DNA of 64,000 bases, from positions 620,001 to 684,000 of the forward strand of contig NZ_CP013862.1 in NCBI RefSeq assembly GCF_001307805.1. Reading direction: 5' to 3'. Positions 9,282 through 18,288 of the stretch are shown here, in pieces. Source of the DNA: Lentibacillus amyloliquefaciens (GTDB lineage: Bacteria > Bacillota > Bacilli > Bacillales > Amphibacillaceae). The notes under the pieces were generated by a model. It was not told the origin of the DNA and made no database searches. It worked only from the letters and a program-made list of their open reading frames with translations. The translations under genes were made by a program, and so were the position numbers. Numbering within the stretch: the first letter of the stretch is position 1; each line of letters opens with the position of its first letter.

Positions 9282-10423
9282 TTATTTTAAAATATCGTCC
9301 ATATATGCTTCAAATTGGGCGGTATTTTTTTGTTCCATTCTTTTGGATACATGAGAGTAAACGTCTGCGGTAATTTGGTAACTACCATGACCTAATCGTT
9401 CTTGTATAAACTTCATGTTTGCACCAGATTCCAGTAATAAAACAGCGTGTGTGTGACGTAAAGAATGAATTGGTAATGATTTAATCCCTGCTCTCTTCAA
9501 AGTACGAGAAAAGGCATTAAATAGACTGGATTTTGGCATGAAATTTCCATCTTTTTTGCATAGTACTAAATTTAGATCATGACGATAGATGTCATTAATC
9601 TTTTGTTTATTTTGGTTTTGCCAGTTTGCATGGAACCGCAAGTCGTCTGTGAGAGATTTACTTATAGTAATAATGCGTTTAGAATTAAAGTTTTTTGTAT
9701 CTCCAAAGGGAAGCTCTTTGGCATCTGGTTGAAAGTCCAAATTTTTATTAATCGCAATCTCTTTATTATTAAAATTAATATCGGACCATTGTAAAGCACC
9801 TGCTTCACCTTTCCGAAGACCAGTTTCTATTAATAATTTAAAAAATATCCAATAAATATAACCATATTTATAAGCTTCTCTTAAAAATATGCCTATTTCA
9901 GAGGAATCAATAAATTTTACATCTTCTTTTTTGTGTTTTCCCGGGATTATTGCATCTTCACATGGATTATCCATTATATTTTTATTTATCCTGGCACGCT
10001 TCATAGCATTGTAGAAAGCATTGTGTATTTTTAATATCGTATTTCTAGCCAATCCATTTTCATTTAATTTATTAAGGAACTCTTGGTAAAGAGCAGGAGT
10101 TACAGAACGTAATTCTATGTTCCTAAAGTATGGTTTAATATGAATTTCAATACTATTGCGCAGGGATGATAAAGTGTTTTTACTTACCTGGTTTTGTTTA
10201 TATTCCCTTAACCAAAAATCAAGAAAATCACTCAGTTTAATATCTGTTTGATCGTAACCGCTTTTTAGTTGGCTCATTACTATTTCAGCTGCATGTTTCG
10301 CCTTTGCTTTTGTTGAGAACCCCTTTTAGATCTTTCCTTTTGTTTTTTAGTGATTGGATCCTGAAAACGAATTCTATATTCCCATTTACCATTGCGCTTT
10401 CTGTAAGTTACAAATAATTCCAT
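9282..10423 (-). pseudogene. int: tyrosine integrase of the element, one-base frameshift near its N-terminus
   Basis: The C-terminal 331 residues are a complete phage-type integrase catalytic domain with core-binding domain: the Arg in ETGLRKGEAG, HSLRHTH with the second Arg, LGHGSYQITADVYSH with the nucleophile Tyr. Upstream an out-of-frame piece from ATG 10423 encodes the usual arm-binding N-terminus (YRKRNGKWEYRIRF). Adding one base near 10318 joins the two pieces in phase (GFSTKAKAKHAAE). The full protein would be about 380 residues. As read, the integrase is broken and the element would be immobile, or the base is a sequencing error. It points towards glnA, the typical layout at attL. 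Confidence 0.9.
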
Positions 10424-10459
10424 AGTTAAACCTCCATAATTAATAATTAGTCCAATTAC

Positions 10460-11074
10460 TCATAGGTCAAAAGTATAACGTATGGCTTTTCCTATAATTT
10501 TACAAGGGTTTTTTTCATCGATAACAGTCGGTCGATATTGGTTATTATCCGGAGTCAGGATTATATAGTCATTATCTTTGCGAATTCGTTTTAACGTTGC
10601 TTCTGCGTTGTCATTTAGAAGAACGGCTGCTATTTCACCACTTTCTACGTCCGGTTGCTCCCTGATTAATACATATGCGCCCTGGGGTATTGTGGGAAGC
10701 ATACTATTGCCTTCTGCATGTAAGTAAAAAAGAGAACCAGAGGGTAAACCAGTTTTGGGTTCAGTTCTATACCCAGTTAAATTTTCCTCTGCAATAATGG
10801 GGTCTCCGCATGAAATTTGACCAACAATTGGAACGTTAATAGATTCTGAATGGACAGCATAAAGGTTTTCTATACCCAACAAATGTTCAATTGTTGTATT
10901 AAGTGCACTGGCATACTTAGATATATTATTTATTGGAAACTCTCTTTTTCCACTTTCGTATCTGGATAAAGTTGATTTTGAAACACCTGTTTTTTCCGCT
11001 AATTTTCCTAAAGTCATCTTCTTTTCTTTTCTCAACTGCTCAATTAATTGTATAACCTCTTTTGAGTTTCTCAC
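10460..11074 (-). CDS. XRE/S24 phage-type repressor (LexA/CI-like)
   Basis: A 204-residue self-cleaving repressor. Residues 5-65 form an XRE helix-turn-helix (KTGVSKSTLSRYESG). The S24 peptidase follows: the Ser in GNSMLPTIPQG near 127 and the Lys in ATLKRI near 164. The scissile bond would be Cys-Gly in GQISCGDP near 87, where Ala-Gly is more common. It starts at GTG 11074 with GGAGGT eight bases upstream and is divergent to the small XRE gene at 11220. Expected role: keep the element silent until DNA damage, in contrast with the ImmR/ImmA pair of ICEBs1. Confidence 0.9.
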   Translation of the reverse strand: MRNSKEVIQLIEQLRKEKKMTLGKLAEKTGVSKSTLSRYESGKREFPINNISKYASALNTTIEHLLGIENLYAVHSESINVPIVGQISCGDPIIAEENLTGYRTEPKTGLPSGSLFYLHAEGNSMLPTIPQGAYVLIREQPDVESGEIAAVLLNDNAEATLKRIRKDNDYIILTPDNNQYRPTVIDEKNPCKIIGKAIRYTFDL

Positions 11075-11160
11075 TTTGTCTACCTCCGTCCTTTTCTATA
11101 GTATATTTTATAACATTGTTCCCGTAAAGAAATTTATCAAGTATATTTTTAGAATATTTG

Positions 11161-11189
11161 TTGACAATTGGCAATAATCGTTTTATTAT
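11161..11189 (+). promoter_or_regulatory. rightward promoter of the element's early genes
   Basis: TTGACA at 11161-11166, a 17-base spacer and TATTAT at 11184-11189 form a near-consensus promoter facing right. An imperfect palindrome TTGaCAATTGgCAA overlaps the -35, a likely repressor operator. Confidence 0.7.
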
Positions 11190-11219
11190 TGATGCATAAT
11201 TTAATTGGAGGGTAACAGA

Positions 11220-11423
11220 TTGCCTTTTAATTTACTTCTTTTAAAAGATGAGAGAACGTCACAAAATATTTCGCAAAAAGAAATGGCTAATTATCTAGGG
11301 ATGGACCACGCTTCTTATTCCAAAAGGGAAAATGGAAAAGTGTTTATTACTGTTGAAGAGTTTATGAAAATATTAGAGGTGTTGGATATTCCGGAAAAAG
11401 AATCATTATTTTTTTGGGAATAA
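11220..11423 (+). CDS. small XRE helix-turn-helix protein (Cro-like)
   Basis: A 67-residue protein with one XRE helix-turn-helix (ISQKEMANYLGMDHASYSKR at about 20-39). TTG 11220 is taken as start because GGAGGG at 11207-11212 is seven bases away; the upstream TTG 11205 overlaps that site. It is transcribed divergently from the S24 repressor, the classic position of a Cro-like switch protein. Its target is inferred, not shown. Confidence 0.75.
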   Translation: MPFNLLLLKDERTSQNISQKEMANYLGMDHASYSKRENGKVFITVEEFMKILEVLDIPEKESLFFWE

Positions 11424-11534
11424 AATTGCTGATTGGAGACAACCGATACCTGATAAAACAGGTAAAATGTAATTACTTAGTTAGCATGTAAACAGATTTA
11501 ATGGTAATAAAACAACACTATTTTTTTAACTTTT

Positions 11535-11554
11535 TTGTTGCCAATCGGGAACAA
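11535..11554. promoter_or_regulatory. operator-like inverted repeat
   Basis: TTGTTGCC-AATC-GGGAACAA is a palindrome with seven of eight arm bases matching. The half-site TTGTTCCCG recurs at about 11117-11125 in the control region of the repressor, so the same protein may bind both. Confidence 0.5.
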
Positions 11555-11579
11555 CTATAAACGATCAAGGAGGCAAAGA

Positions 11580-11879
11580 ATGATTGAAGTGCAAATTGAT
11601 AAACAGGCTTTAGACCAAAAGTACAGAGAGGAAATTGAGAAACATTTAAGAGATTTGGATAAGCAATTGGTCTATTGGGATACAAAAGAATTAAAAAGAA
11701 GGACGTGCATGAGTTGGAATACCATTCAAGACACTTTTTTTCATGAAGAGGGATTTCCAAAAGTAAAAATAGGCGGAAAATGGTACTTTCCCGCCGAAGA
11801 AACTACACAATTTTTGAATGATTGGCTCTACCGAAAAAGAAAGAAAAATTATTATCAGTTTCAGCGGAAAAACGCATAG
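11580..11879 (+). CDS. DUF771/excisionase-like DNA-binding protein
   Basis: A 99-residue protein with an N-terminal helix and a C-terminal winged-helix region: YWDTKELKRRTCMSW near 36, then the wing VKIGGKWYFPAEETTQFLNDW near 65. This layout matches DUF771 proteins of phages and mobile elements and resembles excisionases. ATG 11580 has AAGGAGG six bases upstream; an upstream in-frame ATG at 11535 lies in the operator and was rejected. Its position after the immunity region suggests excision or early regulation, but the function is inferred. Confidence 0.7.
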   Translation: MIEVQIDKQALDQKYREEIEKHLRDLDKQLVYWDTKELKRRTCMSWNTIQDTFFHEEGFPKVKIGGKWYFPAEETTQFLNDWLYRKRKKNYYQFQRKNA

Positions 11880-11937
11880 ATTCAGCAATGATTTTTAAAG
11901 CTAATTAATTTTATTACTGTGAAAGGAAATCTTAAAT

Positions 11938-12849
11938 ATGTCATTTTTTGCTGTTCAGGTTTGTTCAGGGTCTGAAACAGAAGTCAAAAAAATGCTTCAG
12001 GATGTACTGTTTGAAAAACGTGAAAACATGATTGGAGCAATCTATGCATTGGAATCGTATACACAAATCGTTAATGAAAATACAAATCATTTAGATTTAA
12101 CAGCGTTATCGTCAACGGATATTGATGACCACTTGTTTATTCAACGATTGCAAGCAAATCTGAGCAATCTGCGTTTTGCTTATGGCCAAATGCAGGGCTA
12201 TGAAGATTCCGGTTACTTGGATTTGATTGAAGAGTACCGGCACCAAATTAAAGATTTAACGAGCAAGTTAAAAGATCTCCGTAATAACTACAAGAAAATT
12301 GACAGCGTTTTAAAAGGTTATATCCTTATTGAACTGAATAACAATTTTCATTATTTGCCAAAACATTTATGGCATCTCATTAAATCAATTCCGAAAGTAA
12401 CTGGCTTTCCAAGCAGAATGAATATCCCTCAACAAGAAATAAACGTTTTCTTTGAAGAAGTCCAAATGTCAGCCGAAGTGGAGCTTAAATTTAACGAAGT
12501 GCTTTCTTATGATGAGCATGTTCAAGCGCAAAGTGAGCTGCTGCATCAAGCAAACCAGACGGATAACCCTCAAGAAAGTGAAACGATCGTTAATACGATT
12601 GATGACATGAATACGGATGTTGTGGCAGAAGTCAGTGCAATGAAGCAGACACAGCATCCTGTGATCCAGCGTGTCAAAGCATTTATTAAGAATAAGCGGA
12701 AGACTGTCTCATTGCCTGTATGCCTTTTTCGCCAGATGTATCATGATGAAAAAGATGATGGTTTACTCCCAGCCAAACTGAAATCATCCTCTGGTTTTAT
12801 CCATCGGTTGTGGCGATGGTTAAGGCGGAACGATGTGATGCTGGCATGA
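11938..12849 (+). CDS. NusG-like (NGN domain) protein with an internal coiled-coil insertion
   Basis: The first 20 residues (FFAVQVCSGSETEVKKML) match the start of a NusG N-terminal domain, and residues 120-175 match its second half (KGYILIELNNN, then IKSIPKVTGFPSR, then a PQQE segment). Between the two halves lie about 95 helical residues not present in NusG. The C-terminal third shows no KOW domain. Dedicated NusG paralogues of conjugative plasmids and of LoaP/RfaH type act as processive antiterminators, which would suit the long operon that follows. Its stop overlaps the helicase start (ATGA at 12846), so they are co-translated. The domain call is from motif reading; the antitermination role is inference. 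Confidence 0.6.
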   Translation: MSFFAVQVCSGSETEVKKMLQDVLFEKRENMIGAIYALESYTQIVNENTNHLDLTALSSTDIDDHLFIQRLQANLSNLRFAYGQMQGYEDSGYLDLIEEYRHQIKDLTSKLKDLRNNYKKIDSVLKGYILIELNNNFHYLPKHLWHLIKSIPKVTGFPSRMNIPQQEINVFFEEVQMSAEVELKFNEVLSYDEHVQAQSELLHQANQTDNPQESETIVNTIDDMNTDVVAEVSAMKQTQHPVIQRVKAFIKNKRKTVSLPVCLFRQMYHDEKDDGLLPAKLKSSSGFIHRLWRWLRRNDVMLA

Positions 12850-15059
12850 ATGAATATACCGGTGTCATTACACGGATACTTTATCAACATGAGTATTTTT
12901 TGATTGCTGTTTTACAGACAGACGATGAAGAAATCAAAATCAAGGGTAGTATTTATGGCGTGGAAAAAGGGGAGAAGGTGACGGTTCGAGGCGAATGGGA
13001 GAATCACCCGAAATATGGGAAGCAGCTGGCTGTGGAATCCTGGGAAAGACCAATTCCACAAACCGAGGAACAAATCCTTGCGTTCCTCTCATCACCGATG
13101 GTAAAGGGATGTGGCAAAAAACAGGCAAGGGAGATTGTCCAGACGTTTGGTCCCCAAACATTAGCGATTATAACCAAAGAGCGTGAGTCGTGTCTTACAG
13201 GCATAAATGGTATTGGGAAAAAGCGGGCTGCCAAAATTGTAGACAGTGTGGTATCGACCTTCGAGGTACAGAAGATAGTATCAGAATTACTTGTCTACGG
13301 TATCACGGCCAACATGGCATTAAGAGTCTATAAGGAATACGGTTTGAATACCACAGAAATTCTAAAAAGAAATCCGTATACACTGACAGAATTAAACTTA
13401 ATAGGCTTCTTAAAAGCAGATGAAATTGCCAGACGGATGGGAATCATGCCAACATCCGGCTATCGTATCGAGGCATGTTTGCAATATGTATTGAAAAAAC
13501 AGTGCTTTGAGTCAGGGCATACGTACATCCCCAAGGGTGAACTGTTGGAAGAAGCCGAAAAGGCTTTGAACCATAATGCTAATTCATCTGATATGGTGAC
13601 AATGAACGAGCTGGAAAACAGCTTAATGGGCACAGAAGAAAAACTTATCGTCAATGAGGACGATTGTATATTCCCGAAGTTCCTGCATCATCATGAGAAA
13701 CAATTGAGCAAAAAACTTTTAAAAATGAAGTTTGCTCGCAGCGATCAAGGTATGTCCAATTTTAAAAAATATATTGATAAGTATCAAAAAGAGCACAAGA
13801 TGATCCTTGCTGAAAAGCAGCGAGAAGCCATTCAGCGATTGTTTGATGAACAACTCCTGATATTAACAGGTGGACCGGGAACAGGGAAAACAACCGTGGT
13901 ACGGACGATGATTGATATTTATAAGAAAATGTATCCGAAAGAGACGATAAGTCTTGCAGCACCCACAGGACGAGCAAGTAGGAAGTTATCGCATATGGCT
14001 GGTCACGAGGCTTCAACCATTCATCGGCTAATCGGATACCGGCAGGGTGACGAACCGGTGTATCAAGGGGATAATCACTTGCCGTGTAACTTGTTGGTGG
14101 TTGATGAAATGTCGATGGTGGATGTTAGTTTAGCTAACCATCTTATACAAGCGCTTAATCGCAATACAAAAGTATTATTCGTTGGGGATACGTATCAGTT
14201 GCCATCTGTCAGTCCGGGAAACGTTCTGGGTGATATGATCAAAGCAGGATTGCCAACGATAAAACTTTCAGAGGTTTTTCGGCAAGCGCAGGAAAGTCAA
14301 ATCATACAAAACGCACATCGCATTAACCAAGGGAAGTCCATTCTTTTTGACAAAGAAAAAGATGACTTCTTTTTTCTGTTGCAGAAAGATCCTGAAAAGA
14401 TTAGTGCGCTAATGGTACGAAGCGCAGAACGGTTTATGAGACTGGGTTATTCATTATCTGACATCCTGTTATTAAGTCCGATGCGAAAAGGACCGGTTGG
14501 GACGACTGCTTTAAATGAAAAGCTGCGTGAGGCTCTCAATCCTTCAGGGCCAGAGAAGTATGAATGGCAAATTGGCCATAAGGTCTTTCGTGAAGGAGAT
14601 AAAGTGATGCAAATTCAAACGGATTATGATAAGCAAATCTTCAATGGTGATATAGGGATTGTTCAATCGTTTACCAGCGAAACAGATCAGAATGGAGATT
14701 CGGTTGATGTGATGCAGGTGGACTACGGCGGGAAAGTCATCTCTTATACAAGGCGTGACATTCAAGAATTAGAATTAGGCTATGCCATTACCATTCACAA
14801 GTCGCAGGGTGGTGAGGCGCCGGTCGTGATTATCCCTGCAACAACCAGTCATTATATCATGCTTGCTCGTAACTTGATATATACCGGCATGACACGGGCA
14901 ACAGAAAAATTGGTGTTCATCGGTACAGAAAAAGCAATGGCGATTGCTGCCCAAAATGATCAATCCATACAGCGCAATAGTAAACTGGCTGAGCGTATGA
15001 TGGTTTCCGACAAGCAATTGAACAACGGTTATTTGAAAGGAGTTGTTCCGAATGCGTGA
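12846..15059 (+). CDS. RecD2-type ATP-dependent DNA helicase
   Basis: A 737-residue superfamily 1B helicase, slightly shorter than chromosomal RecD2 (about 800). It has the OB-like N-terminus, helix-hairpin-helix repeats (GINGIGKKRA near 118), Walker A LTGGPGTGKTT near 340, Walker B VVDEMSM near 418, and the C-terminal SH3-split region with YAITIHKSQGGE near 645. ATG 12846 overlaps the stop of the NusG-like gene. A plausible role is 5'-3' unwinding during element replication or transfer. The start is uncertain because no strong ribosome binding site is visible and an upstream in-frame GTG/ATG exists. Confidence 0.88.
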   Translation: MNEYTGVITRILYQHEYFLIAVLQTDDEEIKIKGSIYGVEKGEKVTVRGEWENHPKYGKQLAVESWERPIPQTEEQILAFLSSPMVKGCGKKQAREIVQTFGPQTLAIITKERESCLTGINGIGKKRAAKIVDSVVSTFEVQKIVSELLVYGITANMALRVYKEYGLNTTEILKRNPYTLTELNLIGFLKADEIARRMGIMPTSGYRIEACLQYVLKKQCFESGHTYIPKGELLEEAEKALNHNANSSDMVTMNELENSLMGTEEKLIVNEDDCIFPKFLHHHEKQLSKKLLKMKFARSDQGMSNFKKYIDKYQKEHKMILAEKQREAIQRLFDEQLLILTGGPGTGKTTVVRTMIDIYKKMYPKETISLAAPTGRASRKLSHMAGHEASTIHRLIGYRQGDEPVYQGDNHLPCNLLVVDEMSMVDVSLANHLIQALNRNTKVLFVGDTYQLPSVSPGNVLGDMIKAGLPTIKLSEVFRQAQESQIIQNAHRINQGKSILFDKEKDDFFFLLQKDPEKISALMVRSAERFMRLGYSLSDILLLSPMRKGPVGTTALNEKLREALNPSGPEKYEWQIGHKVFREGDKVMQIQTDYDKQIFNGDIGIVQSFTSETDQNGDSVDVMQVDYGGKVISYTRRDIQELELGYAITIHKSQGGEAPVVIIPATTSHYIMLARNLIYTGMTRATEKLVFIGTEKAMAIAAQNDQSIQRNSKLAERMMVSDKQLNNGYLKGVVPNA

Positions 15060-15102
15060 GAAATGGACGAAAGACAAATGATTGAAATGAGTGAGTGATT
15101 GA

Positions 15103-15750
15103 ATGAGTGACCATAAGGCCTTGAATAAGGCGGAGTATAACGCTAAGACACGTGATAGACAACATGATATTAATTTGACGGCCGTATCTCAGGAAGAAGC
15201 AAAGGCGAATGAGCAGGGATATGGCCTTTATAAGCTCAAACAAAAAAATAGCGCTTTATTTTGTCAGGTTATACAGGAAAACCTGGATATGGTTATAAGA
15301 AGTAAAGTTTTAATGAATAGTGAAATCGGATTATTGCTTTCACTCATGCCACTGGTGCAGCTGCATTCCAATGCGATTGTTAATCGTGAAAATAATGAAT
15401 TTATGAGTATAGCGAATATTGCCCGGTACTTGGACAGGGAAAGAACCTCGACGAGTAAGCTGGTGTCTAAACTATTGAAAAAAGGGATGTTGTTTGAATT
15501 CGCAAACGTACAGGAGATAAAGGAACATAAACGAAGTGTGTCGCAGCGGCCGTTATTTATGAACCCGGAAATCATTTATTCAGGTGATCGCAATCGAATC
15601 AATGCAACGCTCTCAAGATTGGTCATGGAATTCGACCGGTTGGAACGAAAAAAGGTGTATTTGCCATGGAAATTATGGTTGAAGAATGATAGTGAGTTTG
15701 GAAGGCTGTATCGGCACAAGACCTATCTAAAATTCAAGAAAAACCAATAG
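15103..15750 (+). CDS. winged-helix protein, RepL/MarR-like
   Basis: A 215-residue protein whose middle (about 95-165) is a winged helix: SIANIARYLDRERTSTSKLVSKL, followed by the strand PLFMNPEIIYSGDRNRI. The latter resembles the LMNPE-x-x-x-GD segment of RepL-type plasmid initiators and related MarR-like proteins. A nine-codon frame at 15052-15081 sits between it and the helicase. Immediately behind its stop lies an array of GCCACAC palindromes, a likely binding target. It could be the replication initiator of the element or an autorepressor; sequence alone does not decide. Confidence 0.55.
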   Translation: MSDHKALNKAEYNAKTRDRQHDINLTAVSQEEAKANEQGYGLYKLKQKNSALFCQVIQENLDMVIRSKVLMNSEIGLLLSLMPLVQLHSNAIVNRENNEFMSIANIARYLDRERTSTSKLVSKLLKKGMLFEFANVQEIKEHKRSVSQRPLFMNPEIIYSGDRNRINATLSRLVMEFDRLERKKVYLPWKLWLKNDSEFGRLYRHKTYLKFKKNQ

Positions 15751-15751
15751 T

Positions 15752-15906
15752 TGTGGCGTATAACCACACGTCAAATTACTGCTTTATCAAGGTATTTAAG
15801 TGGTTATTCGAAATTCTTGTGCAATATAACCACACCTCGACAATGGGAGACATATGAAAAGGGGGTGTGGCAAAAAAGCCACACATGTGTGGCGAAAATA
15901 CCACAC
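15752..15906. repeat. cluster of nested CCACAC palindromes
   Basis: Directly after the winged-helix gene, ATAACCACAC occurs at 15760-15769 and 15826-15835 with an inverted GTGGTTAT at 15800-15807. GTGTGGC-N6-GCCACAC lies at 15865-15884. Its right arm is also half of the perfect 16-base palindrome GCCACACATGTGTGGC at 15878-15893, whose right arm pairs again with CCACAC at 15901-15906. Such overlapping dyads suit an operator, a replication origin or a centromere. The following 287 bases to 16193 hold no gene that I can support. Confidence 0.75.
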
Positions 15907-16193
15907 CCTCAAACATTGAGAAAAGCTGTGATTCAACTTTTAAGGTTGCATCAGGCATGGTGCCTATTCTCACTCTCTTAATATACAGATGATACAGGGG
16001 GAGTTACTCAGGGTTATTCAGTATGAAGGATTGAATGCGACGTTCCATTCAAGGATATTCCTTTCTTTAGTGACGGGAGAATAAATCTAACATGATGAAT
16101 TGGGCTGGCTGGTCATGAACAATGCTTTGATTCATCACATTTAATCCTGTATAAGTGTTTAGTGATATTTTTTGAGGGAGAGGTTGTAAGCAA

Positions 16194-16331
16194 ATGAACG
16201 AAAAAAGGTATATGGCTCTCAAAGCGTTAGAGAAATTTTTGTGGTTCCTGCAAAGTAAGTCGGAAAGCGTCTACGCGAAGGAAACAGAAGCTGTTAAACA
16301 GTTTTTAGACAAAACAAGGGAGGAATCGTAA
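16194..16331 (+). CDS. small hypothetical protein, 45 aa
   Basis: An open frame starts at ATG 16194 after GGGAGAGG and ends four bases before the next start. The peptide is helical and charged, with an aromatic patch (KFLWFLQ) and a Lys/Glu-rich tail. Family unknown. The good ribosome binding site and the tight spacing to two downstream genes support translation. Confidence 0.6.
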   Translation: MNEKRYMALKALEKFLWFLQSKSESVYAKETEAVKQFLDKTREES

Positions 16332-16481
16332 ATGATCTTCACAACGTGTTCAGTATGTAAAACGTATGCGGATGACGGTGGTCTAAAGAATGGCGAATTT
16401 GTTTGCCATGATTGCTTAAGCTTGATAGATGGAATTGAATTGAAAATCAACGAACTAATAAAAGCCGGGAAGTCATCCTAA
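16332..16481 (+). CDS. small zinc-ribbon protein, 49 aa
   Basis: ATG 16332 is two bases after the stop of the previous small gene, with AGGGAGG upstream. It has a CxxC pair near residue 6 and a second CxxC-like pair (CHDC) near 25, so it should bind one zinc ion. Its stop TAA overlaps the next ATG (TAATG at 16479-16483). The function is unknown; such mini zinc ribbons are common in element operons. Confidence 0.65.
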   Translation: MIFTTCSVCKTYADDGGLKNGEFVCHDCLSLIDGIELKINELIKAGKSS

Positions 16482-16933
16482 TGGAATGGACCACACATTT
16501 CTTATCTGGAATGGCTGCCGGCCACATGCTGACAGGCGGCGATTGGCGGGCGGCACTTGTTGGCGGGATAGCCGGTGTCATTCCTGATTTGGATGAACAT
16601 AAGTCAAAGTTTGGGAAAATCTTCTTGCCAATTGCATATGTGATAAATAAAACATTCGGTCATCGGACCATCACACACTCTCTGCTGTATTCTTTTTCAG
16701 CAGGGATCATTTTATATCCTTTTACTGATCCATGGGTATGGCTTGCGGCGGCCACTGGTATATTGGCACATATTTTAGGGGATATGCTGACAGGGAAGGT
16801 AGAGTTATTCTATCCAGCCAAAAAATCATGTGGCATCAACACCAGCCCCTTGATGTTCAACATTATTGATCGGTTAACAGCCATCATATTGTTGGTTTAT
16901 ATCGGGCGTGTAACGCTGATTACATTGATTTAA
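16481..16933 (+). CDS. YdjM/DUF457 membrane-bound metal-dependent hydrolase
   Basis: A 150-residue membrane protein of the LexA-regulated YdjM family. Conserved residues include HFLSGMAAGH near 6, IPDLDEH near 34, GHRTITHSL near 60 and HILGDMLTG near 97, which together form a likely metal site at the membrane face. Three to four hydrophobic segments are visible. Family members are putative phospholipase-like hydrolases; their role in conjugative elements is unknown. It is translationally coupled to the zinc-ribbon gene. Confidence 0.82.
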   Translation: MEWTTHFLSGMAAGHMLTGGDWRAALVGGIAGVIPDLDEHKSKFGKIFLPIAYVINKTFGHRTITHSLLYSFSAGIILYPFTDPWVWLAAATGILAHILGDMLTGKVELFYPAKKSCGINTSPLMFNIIDRLTAIILLVYIGRVTLITLI

Positions 16934-16991
16934 CTAGCTGGGTAGTGATCTGAATGCCTGAATTTTTTATGAGGAAAGAAGGTGGGAAAGC

Positions 16992-17213
16992 ATGACGAAA
17001 TCGTATTTACCAGATTATTGCTTTGTCAATCATCCCATGACGGGAGAAGTTGTCAAGGTTGAAAAAGGAAAAGTTGGCTACTATGAAACGGACTGTAACA
17101 CCAGTGCTAAAGAGATGAACGCATCTATTAATGTGACATCACAGCAAGCTGAAGCGATGTTAACAGGCTGTCTGTGTGGATGGGAAAACCCTGATTTAAA
17201 TATTAAATTATGA
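16992..17213 (+). CDS. hypothetical protein, 73 aa
   Basis: A small soluble protein with four cysteines (single ones near 9 and 35, then CLC near 59-61), preceded by AAAGAAGGTGGGAAAG and followed 19 bases later by parM. No family was recognised. The position and the ribosome binding site support a real gene. Confidence 0.6.
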   Translation: MTKSYLPDYCFVNHPMTGEVVKVEKGKVGYYETDCNTSAKEMNASINVTSQQAEAMLTGCLCGWENPDLNIKL

Positions 17214-17232
17214 AGAAAAAGGGGGCATTGAA

Positions 17233-18285
17233 ATGGAACATGTCGCAATTGATTTGGGTTATGGTTTTGTAAAGGCAGTTTCCGCATCAGGAAAACGCAT
17301 TTTATTTCCATCACTCGTTGGGAAAGGCTACGACCGCAGTATTACCAGTGTCATGGGTGAAACCCCTAACGATATTCAAAATATCCATTTGGTCTATCAG
17401 CAGGAAGCCTATTTTGTGGGGGAACTGGCGAAAGAATCGAGGTCGGTGTCTCGAATCTTTGAACGGGAACGGTTCAGTCATGTATACACACAAGTTTTGT
17501 TGAATGCAGCGATTCAGATGGTAACAGAGGGTGATATTGTTCAGGTTTCAACAGGTCTGCCGTTGGATTTTTACCAATCACAGGCAAAAGAATTCAGACA
17601 ATCCATGTTAGGTATCCAGCCTGTGACAGAATGGAAAACCGGCCCGCTTGCGGGACAGGAGAAGCGTATTAACATTCATCAAGCCATGGTCTTTCCGCAG
17701 GGGGCATCAGCCATATTTTCAGCCTTAATGAACCATGAAGGAAAATATGCTTATCCGTATTTAATGGCGGAAGGTAATATGATTGCCTTGATTGATATTG
17801 GATTTCGGACCACTGATTTTGTTGTTGTGGCAATGCAGGAAAATGGGGCGTTTGTTCCAAAGGCAAAACTTTCCGGGACAATTGATGAAGGGGTCATCAA
17901 CCTTCACCGGGATATCCGGCAACTATTCAAGGCAAAAACGGGTGGTGCGGATTTAAATGAATTTAACATCAGCAGGGTCTTAAAACACGAATATCTCTCG
18001 TACAAAGGACAACGTATTGATTTTTCGGAAGCTATCAGGGAAAGTAAACAGTCGATTGCAGCGAATATCGCGGATCGTTTAAAAGGTGTGTGGGCAGAAG
18101 AAAGTGATTTGTTTGATGCCATATTTGTGGCTGGGGGCGGTGGAAAACTATTTGAACCGTTTATCCAGCAGCATTTTGATGATCGGCTGGAATGTATTAC
18201 AGAAAATCAGTTTGCAAACACCATCGGTTACTTGCGATTGGGAAAATCGTTATTACAGCCGGAACAGCATCAGAAGATGGGTTAA
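17233..18285 (+). CDS. parM: ParM/StbA-like actin-family plasmid partition ATPase
   Basis: A 350-residue actin-like protein. Phosphate-1 motif DLGYGFVKA is near residue 6, the second phosphate motif LIDIGFRTTDF near 187 and the adenosine motif VAGGGGKLF near 297. Proteins of this type polymerise and push replicated plasmids apart. The gene after it encodes a ribbon-helix-helix protein in the place of ParR. Finding such a pair in an integrated element suggests a plasmid-like replicating phase. It has the ribosome binding site AAAAAGGGGG. Confidence 0.88.
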   Translation: MEHVAIDLGYGFVKAVSASGKRILFPSLVGKGYDRSITSVMGETPNDIQNIHLVYQQEAYFVGELAKESRSVSRIFERERFSHVYTQVLLNAAIQMVTEGDIVQVSTGLPLDFYQSQAKEFRQSMLGIQPVTEWKTGPLAGQEKRINIHQAMVFPQGASAIFSALMNHEGKYAYPYLMAEGNMIALIDIGFRTTDFVVVAMQENGAFVPKAKLSGTIDEGVINLHRDIRQLFKAKTGGADLNEFNISRVLKHEYLSYKGQRIDFSEAIRESKQSIAANIADRLKGVWAEESDLFDAIFVAGGGGKLFEPFIQQHFDDRLECITENQFANTIGYLRLGKSLLQPEQHQKMG

Positions 18286-18288
18286 CGT

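Noticed and set aside
15751..15981. 76-codon open frame over the palindrome array
   Set aside because: It coincides with the repeat sequence and has no start signal; the reading is better explained by the palindromes.
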